A stretch of 64,000 nt of DNA from Pseudocercospora fijiensis CIRAD86 (GCF_000340215.1 NW_006921532.1:2645337-2709336), one strand, 5' to 3'. Positions 42,154 to 51,243 are shown, counted from the stretch's first letter. The notes: a model not told the origin generated them from the sequence alone. Numbers and translations: made by a program.

Positions 42154-44472
42154 TCACTGGCCAGGGCCTGGAGTTCCTCCACCTTGGCCCATAGACTGCT
42201 TGTGCCCATAGCCTGTCGACAAAGATGAGCCTACCCCAGCAGCGCCAGGATAGTTGCCACCACTGCCCGAATGGCCCTCTGCTGCTAACCTGCGCTCGCG
42301 GTACTTGCGTCCATTGATGATGTTTTGCAGACGTTTCCGCTCACGTGGCTCCGTGATCTTAGTCCAGTCAAGGTCCTCGCCAGGTTCCGCATAGTTGATA
42401 ATATCTGCCATGGTTGTGGCAGAAATTTGCCCTTGGCCACCGGAAGACGCTCCAGTATACAGATGCGAAGAAGGATTGAGGTCGCTCTGTTGCGGTCGGA
42501 TCGGTGTGGGCTGGACCGGTGTCGACATTGGGAAGGAGGCGATGTCCGATTGCAGATGTGACGGTTGACGCGGGGGAGCTTGGGCGTATTGGGGTATATG
42601 TGCCTCCCGTGATCCTTGATTCTTCTCGTGAGCAAAGAGACGATAGTTCCATGGCGGTAATCGCTTGTCACGCTCGTATAGCAGGCCGCAGTTGTTGCAT
42701 AGTGTCCGCGGACCAGCAGGTCCATCGCGAACACCCCAGATTGCTGCACCCCAGACATTGCAGTGAGAGCAGGTCCAGTACTGCCGCTCGCCTTCCGACA
42801 AATTGTAAGAAGTGCCGCCAAAACCAGCTGCTTCTGGGGTCTCGCGGCCAACTGGCGACAAGCTTCGGAACCGGCGCTTCTTCTTGGACCGCTCACCGCG
42901 ACCCATTCGCTCGTCTTCGCCGCCGCCATTGGCCTGCGATACGCCGAGACCACCTGAGAAGTAGTCGCCATATGTGCTGCTTTGCTGCGTTGGCAGGTTG
43001 TAGGTCGTTGTGAATCGTGCGGTCTCTCGTCGTTGTCGCCGGATCTGCCTCTCTCGGTCACCCTCCCGCTTCTCGATCTCTTCCTTACTTAGCACTTCAA
43101 TCTTTGGCTCCCAGTCTGCACCCAGCCCGTCTTCGTCGAATCGCCAGCCTGCACCGACGCCAAGAGCGGACTCTGCTGTACCGTGGTACTCGCAGGCTTC
43201 ATTCTCAACAACACCCCAGCCATCAACGCCGCTGCCAACAACTCCAGCAAGTGTACCATTGTTGTCGATCATGTCTTTCTTCAGTCGTAAGCTTGCCTCA
43301 TAGATCGCATGCGCCATCATGGGTACCCATTCGCCTGGAAGGCCAATATCTGCGCAAGTCTGCTTTGCAAAGATTTCCGGAAATCCAGGAGGATGAAGCA
43401 GAGACCACTCGAATTTGTCAGTATACAGTCTATTTTGCAGATTTATAGACAGCGTGATCACGCATCTGTGCGAGTCGGCTGGATTGAGCGCGGACGATGT
43501 CAACGGGTCTTTAGGAAGCGGATGCGCTGTTGCACCTATCGCAGGCGTGCTCGTCCCATTGGCTGCTGGCGTAGGGGCTTCGGAAGAGACGTGGTCACCA
43601 TTGGTGCGCGCAAGCTCCAGGAAGCGGTTGCTTGGTGTGTCCATGTGCATGGGAGTGGAAGAGTCTTCGCGAGACACTGCTGGTCGCATCGATGGCGTGG
43701 GCGCGTTTGATGTTGGTGCTGGCGGATTGGCTGTCTCTGGCTGGAAAAGTGGATGTAGTGCTACCGACGAATGCTCCTCCAGTTGCATTCGAATTGACTG
43801 CGCGATCTCGTTGATCATGGCCTGCTTTCGCATGACAGGAAAGTCGAGCTCGTCAACAAAGGTCTTGGCGAACATATCGGGTGTAATCAGTGCTTCATGA
43901 AGATTCCAGAGGAAGATGTCCTTCAATCGATATGGCGGCGTCGGCTCTGGCGCTTTGTACGCAGGCAGATTCTCATCAATTCCAAAATCCTTAGCATTAC
44001 TCGGCGTTGGGAGGGCAGCTTCTGGTCGGAATGGTGCCACATCCAGATCGATCTTGATGGGGATCAAATTGGTGGGCAGCGCGGACTGGACATGCATTTG
44101 GCGCTCTGTGAGTGTCCGCTTCGGCTTGCCCATCCAGTCTCGCCATATTCCTTGCACGTCTACAGGCGCGTAGACCTCTTTCCCCAGCTCCTTCGCCTTC
44201 TCAACCATAGGATCGGGCAGATTACGCTGCTGAGCTGTGCGCAGGCCGGTCGCTCGTCGGGAAGGAGCATCGGAATCATCGATACTATCGTCGTCGAACT
44301 CTTCGGCATAGTTGATTGCTGTCGTTCCTCGTTTTGTGGTGCGCACTGGGGGGAGGATTGTCTGCGGTACAACGGGCGTCAGGAGCGAGTTGCCATATGT
44401 GCGAATGCGCGGCGCATAGCTCGAGACAAACGCCTGCGGAGCGTTCAGACGAGTGGCATTGACAGCCGACAT
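42154..44472 (-). CDS. SNF5/SFH1-family chromatin-remodeling subunit with GATA-type zinc finger
   Basis: A single 772-codon frame. Residues about 195-435 form the SNF5 domain, with PTNLIPIKIDLDVAPFRPEA, YRLKDIFLWNLHEALITPD, FAKTFVDELDFP (repeat 1) and, after a Pro/Thr-rich insert of about 90 residues, CVITLSINLQNRLYTDKFEW with FAKQTCADIGLPGEWVPMMA (repeat 2). At about 566-592 a GATA-type finger CSHC-x20-CNNC is present (CSHCNVWGAAIWGV ... TLCNNCGLLYERDKR). This SNF5 plus GATA-finger layout is characteristic of fungal RSC subunit Sfh1 and relatives. The protein helps an ATP-dependent remodeler (RSC or SWI/SNF) slide nucleosomes in the nucleus. The C-terminus is Gln/Gly/Pro-rich. Sfh1 versus Snf5 cannot be settled by eye. 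Confidence 0.9.
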   Translation of the reverse strand: MSAVNATRLNAPQAFVSSYAPRIRTYGNSLLTPVVPQTILPPVRTTKRGTTAINYAEEFDDDSIDDSDAPSRRATGLRTAQQRNLPDPMVEKAKELGKEVYAPVDVQGIWRDWMGKPKRTLTERQMHVQSALPTNLIPIKIDLDVAPFRPEAALPTPSNAKDFGIDENLPAYKAPEPTPPYRLKDIFLWNLHEALITPDMFAKTFVDELDFPVMRKQAMINEIAQSIRMQLEEHSSVALHPLFQPETANPPAPTSNAPTPSMRPAVSREDSSTPMHMDTPSNRFLELARTNGDHVSSEAPTPAANGTSTPAIGATAHPLPKDPLTSSALNPADSHRCVITLSINLQNRLYTDKFEWSLLHPPGFPEIFAKQTCADIGLPGEWVPMMAHAIYEASLRLKKDMIDNNGTLAGVVGSGVDGWGVVENEACEYHGTAESALGVGAGWRFDEDGLGADWEPKIEVLSKEEIEKREGDRERQIRRQRRETARFTTTYNLPTQQSSTYGDYFSGGLGVSQANGGGEDERMGRGERSKKKRRFRSLSPVGRETPEAAGFGGTSYNLSEGERQYWTCSHCNVWGAAIWGVRDGPAGPRTLCNNCGLLYERDKRLPPWNYRLFAHEKNQGSREAHIPQYAQAPPRQPSHLQSDIASFPMSTPVQPTPIRPQQSDLNPSSHLYTGASSGGQGQISATTMADIINYAEPGEDLDWTKITEPRERKRLQNIINGRKYRERRLAAEGHSGSGGNYPGAAGVGSSLSTGYGHKQSMGQGGGTPGPGQ

Positions 44473-44787
44473 GCTGAAATATCGTGTCTGGCCGTGCTTG
44501 TAGACGTCGCTGGTTATTCGCGTGATGGCAAAGGGTCGAGAAGGAGTGGACGGATCACTATGGCGATCCCGGCATCGTCAGAATCGCGGAGCAAGTGCGA
44601 CGGTGGTTGAGGTGTTATCATGAGGACTATGCGTTGCGCAACATGCAAGGGGAGCGATTTCGCAGTCGCAGTCGCAGTCGCAGTCGCAGTCGCAGTCGAA
44701 GCGCTCGAGACGACGCGTTCGCCTTTCGTGGAGTGACAGAGGCTCAAGCTCAGTAGCGACGGGAATGGCCGAAAAGTTTCTGCCTTG
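44473..44787. promoter_or_regulatory. Promoter region of the SNF5/SFH1 gene
   Basis: About 315 bp between the SNF5/SFH1 start and the left inverted repeat of the transposon-like block. It holds the hexanucleotide array at 44661-44696. Confidence 0.5.
44661..44696 (+). repeat. Hexanucleotide repeat (CGCAGT)6
   Basis: Six perfect copies of CGCAGT. On the minus strand they would read Asp-Cys repeats in a short open frame, which is not a gene. It lies outside the left inverted repeat. Confidence 0.95.
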
Positions 44788-44802
44788 TAGGGAGGCCCAT
44801 AC

Positions 44803-44825
44803 ATACCAGATTGTCAATGGAGGTT
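44803..44825 (-). repeat. Left copy of the 23-bp inverted repeat
   Basis: A perfect reverse complement of 48877-48899. It extends outward imperfectly to about 44791 (GGAGGCCCATAC against GGTATATATGGAGCTCC on the right). Confidence 0.9.
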
Positions 44826-44907
44826 CTCACCGCCTCCTCCACTAGCCCACCTCTACGACCAACTTTCTATATTTGCCCTCGCACTATACTCGCTATTGAC
44901 TCGCAAA

Positions 44908-46210
44908 ATGCCTCTACGTATCGATCTCTCGCTATAGAGGGCTTAGATAACCTCACAAGTCAATAGCGGTACTATATAAGGCGAAATCCTATAGCACCTT
45001 ATATAAGAGACTAGTTACTAGATAGCTCTTTCTACGCTTTATCGGAGGCTTAAGGAATAGGGGGTTAATTATAGCTATTACGCTTACTATAACCGAGTCA
45101 ATAATGTCGAGGTACTAAAGATCCGAGTCGTATATACCTTCTCCGCTTTACGCTTAACTAATAAAGAAGCGGTTGAAGTACTAAAGATAGATGGATTTGA
45201 TATTAGCTAGCGGAGATATCAACGGATACGTTAAGAGCTTAAATTAAAGAAGGCATTATCGCGAGATAGATAGATAGAAGCAGAAGAGGAGATAGTAGAG
45301 GTCTTATAGGAAGAGCTTAAGAAGTCTACGGTAGAGTCCTTCGGCCGACGGCACCTATACACCTATATTAGGTCTAAATATAACATTATTAGCAGAGATC
45401 GGCTATATCGTATAGCTTACTTACTAAATCCTAAAGGGTTGCGAGTCCGCCGCGAGCGGGCGCGAGAGTACTATAGAGCGATTGTTATACTAGGCCCTAG
45501 CTACGCAATATTAATAGATGCTTACTATAAATTCGAGCATTAGGGGATACAGATCTACGCAGCTATTAATGTCTACTCGCGTTATATTATCTAGGTCTAC
45601 GTAGGGATTACTAGCCGTATAGCTGTATCCGTACTCGCTTAATATATTGTAACGATTAAGAATAGTAGTGTAATGCTACAGATTATCCGATTAGACCGTA
45701 GGGCGGAAACGATTCTAGCCGCGGACGCTTACTATACGACTCGCCTTGCGACTCGCCTTGCGACTCGTAGTAACCCGGATCCGGAACTAGAACTAGAACT
45801 ACTAGCTTTCGAAGACTGCTTCAAATACGGTACGAGCAAGATAAACTAGCGGATCGAGGCATAGTAGCGCTAGCAAGCACCCGCATTGAATAGCTAGAGG
45901 GGCTATTTTTACGAGTTGCTACGCGAGTTACTATACGATGCTGAATTGCTAGCCGATCGGATTGCCTTCCTTATAGTCTATATACCAATTATACGCTATA
46001 AAGTCCTCGAATTTGTTTACCTCTAGAACAGCTATCGGATTAGGAAGCAGGCTAATCGACTATACGTCGTACTAGGTATTCCGTATATTCTACACTATTA
46101 TCTAGAGCTAAGCGGGCATTCTCATTAAGGTATTCCTGTGCCTAATAGCGTACTTAATAATATAGAGCAAGACCTTTAAGGATTCGGTATATATTAGATT
46201 CTATAGTACT
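44908..46210 (+). pseudogene. Transposon ORF1: DDE integrase-like transposase, RIP-inactivated
   Basis: From ATG 44908 one frame can be followed for about 430 codons with no frameshift. It is interrupted only by about two dozen TAG or TAA codons and no TGA; Trp or Gln at most of these sites restores sensible protein. The N-terminal 180 residues are helical and basic (DNA-binding-like). The core reads ILIDAYYKFEH then GIQIYAAINVYSRYII and VYVGITSRIAVSVLA, a retroviral-integrase-like catalytic fold; the next landmark is IRLDRRAETILAADA, and then KYGTSKIN-x-RIEA. Likely catalytic acids are Asp in LIDAYY, Asp in RLDRRAE and Glu in RIEA. The pattern resembles the 'integrase core' proteins found in many fungal genomes. 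After about 46210 a short ACTCGCTATAG repeat intervenes, and another frame stays protein-like to about 46540. Confidence 0.72.
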
Positions 46211-46684
46211 CGCTATAGACTCGCTATAGACTCGCTAATAGACTCGCTAATTCCTAGATCTTAAAGCCTACCTGCCCGAGGCTACGCTTACTTAGTGTTA
46301 GATAGCATTATAGACTCGCGGCTTCTCGTATCTAGTTAGTAGTAGCGAGAATAATAGCGATAGAGAGCGAGTTCACCGCTAGGTATACTTACTTCTTCGA
46401 CAGCTAATTGCCGAGTATATAGCTATAGGGTTAGGGCCTAAACTAATAGAGTTGGACAAGCCATTAGCAGCTCGTAATTGGACGTTAGGTAGGGCGAATA
46501 CCGGGGCTAGATTAATTGAGTTTGCAAATAATATATACTAATCTGAAATAAGGGATTTGCGAGCCGGCCGCGAGCCGGCCGCGAGTCGCTTATTTTAGTT
46601 CTATTTCCTTCTTAATCTTTCAATTCCTATCTTGTTCTACCTCTATACTACTGCTATAGTTCTACCTTAGTTCTACTGCTAATA

Positions 46685-47910
46685 ATGCCTGTCTAGGGTA
46701 CCTTTTATACTGTTACCGGCGCTAACTATGCAACACTATTAAAAGTATACGCATTCTATAACCAATGTAGTCTTAAGAACCCTAATCCACTAACCGAGCG
46801 ATTTATACGCGAGCCGTTAGTAGCAGCCGCAGCTGCTGCCGCTGCTACTACTACGAGTTCAACTGCGAGTACGGTACGAGGCTTTAATACGTTCCCTTCT
46901 CTACCTAAGGCGGCGAATACTATACGCAATGCTGCTATTTAGCAGTATAAGCTAACTTCTCGACCAAATGCTGGATCTCGGAGCCTCTCGCAACGTCTAC
47001 TAACACCTATACAACTATTAAAGGAGCTAACAAAGGTATTATTTACCTGCCGCTATTCAGTTTTCAGCTAGCGAGTAGAGGTTTCTCGTAGGGGTAGAGT
47101 CGACCTATAGGAATATAATCCGCCAGTCCTATAGACTTCTATTACTAATATCTAGTCTAACAAAGACTTCGAAGAAGCTAACATGTTACTTATAGACTAG
47201 GTTCTTAGTCGGATTGACGCTAAGGACCTACCGTAAGGTAGCGTCTATTAGGTCGACGACTATACGGACTACTTCTTCTATACTAATTTCGATAATAAGC
47301 GCTTGTTACTAGAGAAAGTCGCTTCTAAAGCACTCGGCCTAGGACTAGTTAAAGAGGCTCTTATGCTCTTTAAACCGCAAATAGGAGGGAAAGCAATAAA
47401 GCAGCTACTAATCTATTACCTTAAAATCTGTATCTAACAATAGCGGAAGCCGCAGCAATAAAGGCAACTAAAGCGGAAGCACCGGCTAAGTACTCCTACT
47501 GCGAGTAGTAGCGCGAGTGCTATAGCGAGTTAGGACGGGGTTGTTCCATCTATAGAGATTAAGTAAGAGAAGCTATAGAAGGAGAAGGTAATCGATACAA
47601 AAAAGCCGCCTAAGTTTATTAACCTAAGCGGCGAGGACACCGCGAGGCTACCGCGAGTTACGCCTATTCTAAAAGAGTCGAGCGAAGCTAAGGACTAGCA
47701 AGATAGCTAGTAAGATAGCTAGCAAGATAGCTAGCAAGATAGCTAGCAACATAGCTAGCAACATAGTTAGTAAGATAGCTAGTAAGATAGTTAGCAAGAT
47801 AGTTAGAGCGGATAGAAGAGTTAGAAGCTAAAGCGTGCTTAGAAGCTAGTTGATCTATTATCTATAGAGACACGATCGAAGAAGAAAGGAAATAGAAATG
47901 TAGACTCGTA
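46685..47910 (+). pseudogene. Transposon ORF2: unknown protein with 12-bp-unit repeat, RIP-inactivated
   Basis: An ATG at 46685 opens a second frame of about 408 codons interrupted only by TAG/TAA. It begins MPV-stop-GTFYTVTGANYATLLKVY, has an Ala run (about 46815-46850), then KELTKVLFTCRYSVFS, NKDFEEANMLLID and a LLLEKVASKALGLGLVKEAL helix. It ends in a repeat of about nine 12-bp units (47693-47804) that would encode Gln-Asp-Ser plus a Trp or Gln (now stop). I recognise no family. It lies 3' of ORF1 in the same direction, so it may be a second protein of the element. Confidence 0.55.
47693..47804 (+). repeat. 12-bp tandem repeat (AAGATAGCTAGC) in ORF2
   Basis: About nine copies of AAGATAGCTAGC with variants AACATAGCTAGC and AAGATAGTTAGT. 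The unit length keeps the ORF2 frame, so the array is coding in origin. Confidence 0.9.
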
Positions 47911-47949
47911 GTAGACTCGCTATAGAACTCGCTATAGACTCGCTCCTCA

Positions 47950-48560
47950 AATATTATCTACTAGTAGCTCGCGATCGCTATTTGGCTATAGCTCCTTCTA
48001 TATCGTATATATATCCTTAGACTTAATAATAGCCTTATTCTTAAGCTATTTGAACTACGAAAGGCAATATCCTTCTAACTTATCGAACTTAGCTTCTAAT
48101 ACCTTAATCTTTGCCTCTAATATAGTATTCTTTGCCTCTAATATAGTATTCTTTGCCTCTATAGCCTCGACTCGCGCCTATATCGCGGCTAGCTCGCTAT
48201 TTCTATCCTCTTCTTTAACCTTAATCTCGCTAGCAGTATAGCTACTCTTGCCCTAATACTTGTAATAAGCGTAGACTCTCTCTCCTTCGATATCTAGTAC
48301 GCGACACTTATAGCCGTTATCGTAGCGAGTATAGAAGTAATATAGCGATAGTGCTAGCTTTCCTTGCTTAGTCTCTATAATAATACCCGCAGCCGAGTAT
48401 TTACGCAGTCTGTTTAATGCTACCTTCTTCTTTTATAGATTTGCGGTGTCGTCGAGGAGGTCTTGCTATATCTGCTCGCTATAGTACTAGAAATCTTTCG
48501 TGTTTATAGTCGTAGGACGTCGAAGGCTAGAGCGAGTTAGTAGCGAGTCTATAGCGATAC
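47950..48560 (-). pseudogene. Transposon ORF3 (antisense): coiled-coil protein, RIP-inactivated
   Basis: On the minus strand a frame can be read from about 48560 to a TGA near 47956, with TAG/TAA interruptions. It includes KKVALNRLRKYSAAGIIIET, LALSLYYFYTRYDNGYKCRV and DIEGERVYAYYKY, and then a charged helical repeat AKNTILEAKNTILEAKIKVL typical of a coiled coil. The sequence looks like a real former protein, not a composition shadow, but I recognise no family. It is convergent with ORF2. Confidence 0.5.
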
Positions 48561-48703
48561 GCCTCTTAGCTTACGATAAATATAGTCCTCCTACTAGTAA
48601 TATAGGTGCTAAATCGGGTGCTAAAGCACCTATAGCAGCTATAAGAATAAGGTCGCGCGAAATACTAGTTATAGCTCGAAACGGTAGTAGTAGTAGTAAC
48701 GCT

Positions 48704-48751
48704 GCTGTCGCTGTCGCTATCGCTGTCGCTATCGCAGTCGTAGTCGCTATC
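48704..48751 (+). repeat. Imperfect hexanucleotide array (GCTGTC/GCTATC)
   Basis: Eight hexamers: GCTGTC twice, GCTATC, GCTGTC, GCTATC, GCAGTC, GTAGTC, GCTATC. It lies just inside the right inverted repeat. Variants are mostly G-to-A or C-to-T, as elsewhere in the element. Confidence 0.85.
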
Positions 48752-48876
48752 GATAAGGGTATAGGAAGAACAATATAGCGAGTCTAGGCGCGAAGTTATA
48801 GCGAGTCTAAGTGAAGTTTGCGATATAGTAAGGAAGGCGCAACAATAGGAAGCGACAATAGACTGAAGTAAAGCCA

Positions 48877-48899
48877 AACCTCCATTGACAATCTGGTAT
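48877..48899 (+). repeat. Right copy of the 23-bp inverted repeat
   Basis: A perfect inverted match to 44803-44825. It marks the right edge of the AT-rich block; ordinary base composition resumes at about 48900. Confidence 0.9.
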
Positions 48900-48912
48900 A
48901 TATGGAGCTCCG

Positions 48913-49948
48913 TCCCTTGCAGCCTCAAACCAAGACCTGACCTGACCGTCAACCTCACGCCGCACGCGTCTACGACAGCATCACAACACACATCTCATCT
49001 CACACACGCTACAACAATGCACACATCACATCGGGCACGCGTCACAATATCAAGACACTCCACACGAGGCTTTGGGGCCTCTCGCCGAGACGCGTGATCG
49101 CCGCCCTAGAAGCGCGCTCTCTATGGCCTTGCCTGTCTACCGATCTGGTGGAGCTCAGCGCGTAAAAAGTCGCACTGCTGTTTCACATTATTCGGCCTTC
49201 TTCACCGCACCTGCACGCCGTGAAGACTTGACTGTTCGGGACTCTTTTCCTTGTCTTGGACTAGTCTCTCTCTCTTCGGGGCCTTTCGGCCTCCGCATCC
49301 TTCTGCACAATACTAATAACGACCATGTCTCGGTCGGCTCAAACAACATCCATCGGCCTGCAGACGGCTTGCTACTCCGTGTGCCTTGCAGCTCCGTTCA
49401 CGAGCAGAAAGCTTGGTATTGCTTGGTCTTCGTGAAACCAGACCAACGAAATGCCTTGGTCCATCCAGCGCTTTTGTGCACCCGAAAACGCGATCAACAC
49501 GTACTCCTGCTGCCAGCGGGGAGTCATTCAAGTGAATGCGACCTAGGCTGCAGCCCTTTGACGTGCCTTTGAGCTCTCTCCACAATGCTTTATTGTTACG
49601 GAACAAAGGAAGCGGACCCGCTGTTCCAAGCCGATTGTGTCACTTTCAATGGCTCGTGAATGGACGACCCTCGACACTTGGAGCCTCACACCATAAAACA
49701 TTTGCCTTCCGCTTCCTTTGCTCTCCTTCTTCCCTACCTTTCTCAAAAGTCAAAACTACATCAGCCTAGCTTCCTCGAGCAAACCGCTTCTTTGACAGAT
49801 ACAGGTCTCCCACGCTTTCACCAGCATACAAGCTTCTACAGCTACGCACCGCTCTTCAGCAAACACTATTCACTCTAGCTGGCCTAGAACATCAGCCAAC
49901 ATCCCCTCGCGACAGATCCTTCCGAAGACATCGATAGCATCAACCAGC
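48913..49948. other. Intergenic region
   Basis: About 1 kb of normal-composition DNA between the transposon block and the LPMO gene. A 166-codon plus frame (49072-49572) has a TTG start and no domain. The last 250 bp are CT-rich, as expected for a fungal 5' UTR/promoter. Confidence 0.45.
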
Positions 49949-51243
49949 ATGTTCTCCAAGACATCAACACTCGCCCTCGCGGCGCTCGCCCTTTGCGGCA
50001 CCTCCACGGCACATATGATCATGGTCCAACCCAAGCCTTTCAACGCCAAGACCATCAACAACTCACCGCTAGTCGGCGTGAAGCCCGGCAGCGCTACTTC
50101 AGACTTTCCTTGCAAAGTTGGCAAGGCCGGGCCGAAATACGACGACGCCTCTGTTTCCATGAATCACATGAAAGTCGGAGATACGCAGAAGCTCATCTTC
50201 GAGGGCTCTGCATCCCACGGCGGTGGTACTTGCCTACTCAGTATCAGCCTCGATCAATACCCTGACGAGAACTCCGTTTGGAAGATCATCCAAACCTATG
50301 AAGGTGGATGCCCGACGGCTGCCGATGGCAATGACGGCGCGAGCAACTTCACCTTCTCCATTCCCAAGGAGATTCCCAATGGCCCTAGCACACTCAGCTG
50401 GACTTGGTACAATAAGGTTGGGAACCGAGAAATCTACCAAAATTGTTGCCCCATTCTTTTGAAAATTCTTCCGGAAACAATGAGACTTACAACACCCTTC
50501 CTAACGCCTACTTCATCAACCTTCCACCAGAAGAGTGCTCGTCCGTTGAGGGCACTGATCTGGAGATCCCGCATCCTGGAAAGTACATGACTGCGCTGCA
50601 AAACACCCTCAAGGCTGCAACTGGGCCTAGCTGCCAAGCTTCAGCAGCTGCTCAAACCAAGAGCGTTTCGGGCGGAGCACCGGGCTACGGAGGTACATCT
50701 GGGTCTGCTAGTGCACCAGCACCTAGCTCTGTTCAGCCAACATCCGCAGCCGGCTACGGCGGCACTAGTGCTACATCTGGCTCTGCACCAGCGTACAATT
50801 CTGCTCCGTCATCATCCGTTGGCGCACCAGCATATTCTTCAGCAGCATCACCGTCCATGCAGGCACCAGAATCTTCAGCAGCATCACCGTCCATGCAGGC
50901 ACCAGAATCTTCAGCAGCATCACCTTCCATGCAGGCACCAGAATCTTCAGCTTTTCCACAGACGACTCCTGCTGCCGGCGAAGGTGTTTACGGACCTGTC
51001 ACGACGAGCTCTTCAGCTGCTGTACCAATCGGTACCGGATCAAGCTCTAGCTCTTCTGGCATCCTCTGCAAGGCTGCCCACGCTGGCGAATACGGTCAAG
51101 CAGTCAACGGCAAGACAGTCTGGCGTGCACTCGCCGCTGGTACTACTTGCCCAGAAGTCCAACAGTACCGCAAGCGTTCAGACATGCGACACGCTCACGT
51201 CCGTCGTCATGTTCAGAACGCAGTGCTGAGACACGCCGCCTAG
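49949..51243 (+). CDS. AA11-type lytic polysaccharide monooxygenase, frameshifted
   Basis: The frame from ATG 49949 encodes a signal peptide (MFSKTSTLALAALALCGTST, then Ala) followed by mature HMIMVQPKPF. The N-terminal His is the first copper ligand, and the second His is in SASHGGGTCLLSISLD. The block LSWTWYNKVGNREIYQNC completes the catalytic domain. Near 50445-50460 coding continuity jumps to another frame (ENSSGNNETYNTLPNAYFIN onward) with no room for an intron, so one base is missing or two are extra. The second frame runs to 51243: Ser/Pro/Ala-rich linker with a 36-bp repeat, then ILCKAAHAGEYGQAVNGKTV with WRALAAGTTC, like the X278 module of AA11 enzymes. The enzyme would be secreted and oxidise chitin or related glycans. 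It may be functional if the indel is a sequencing error. Confidence 0.75.
50836..50943 (+). repeat. 36-bp in-frame tandem repeat in the LPMO linker
   Basis: Three copies of a 36-bp unit encoding SSAASPSMQAPE (one base differs in the third). It lengthens the disordered linker in steps of twelve residues and is likely to vary between strains. Confidence 0.92.

Larger units (their letters stand above)
44788..48912. mobile_element. RIP-degraded three-ORF DNA transposon with inverted repeats
   Basis: A 4.1-kb AT-rich block without intact genes. A perfect 23-bp inverted repeat is at 44803-44825 and 48877-48899, reading AACCTCCATTGACAATCTGG and three more bases from the right end. Similarity continues outward for about twelve further imperfect bases, to roughly 44791 and 48911. 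Inside are a DDE-integrase-like ORF1 (plus), ORF2 with a 12-bp repeat (plus) and ORF3 (minus). CpG is frequent whereas CpA and TpG look depleted, and in-frame stops are TAG/TAA, which fits repeat-induced point mutation. A CCTTGTAG / CCTTGCAG pair just outside (about 44783 and 48915) is a weak candidate target duplication. The family is not one I can name. Confidence 0.75.

Noticed and set aside
44514..44817. Minus frames with Asp-Cys or Thr-Ala repeats
   Set aside because: They are produced by the CGCAGT hexamer array and have no conserved sequence elsewhere.
44860..48880. LTR retrotransposon or LINE interpretation of the AT-rich block
   Set aside because: I found no reverse transcriptase motif (YxDD) and no direct long terminal repeats. 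The ends are inverted and the core is integrase-like without gag/pol order.
49072..49572. 166-codon plus frame upstream of the LPMO gene
   Set aside because: TTG start, no domain, and it sits in a region expected to be promoter and UTR.
50440..50470. An intron explaining the LPMO frame change
   Set aside because: The conserved sequence on both sides leaves fewer than about 20 bases, too short for an intron, and no GT..AG pair fits.
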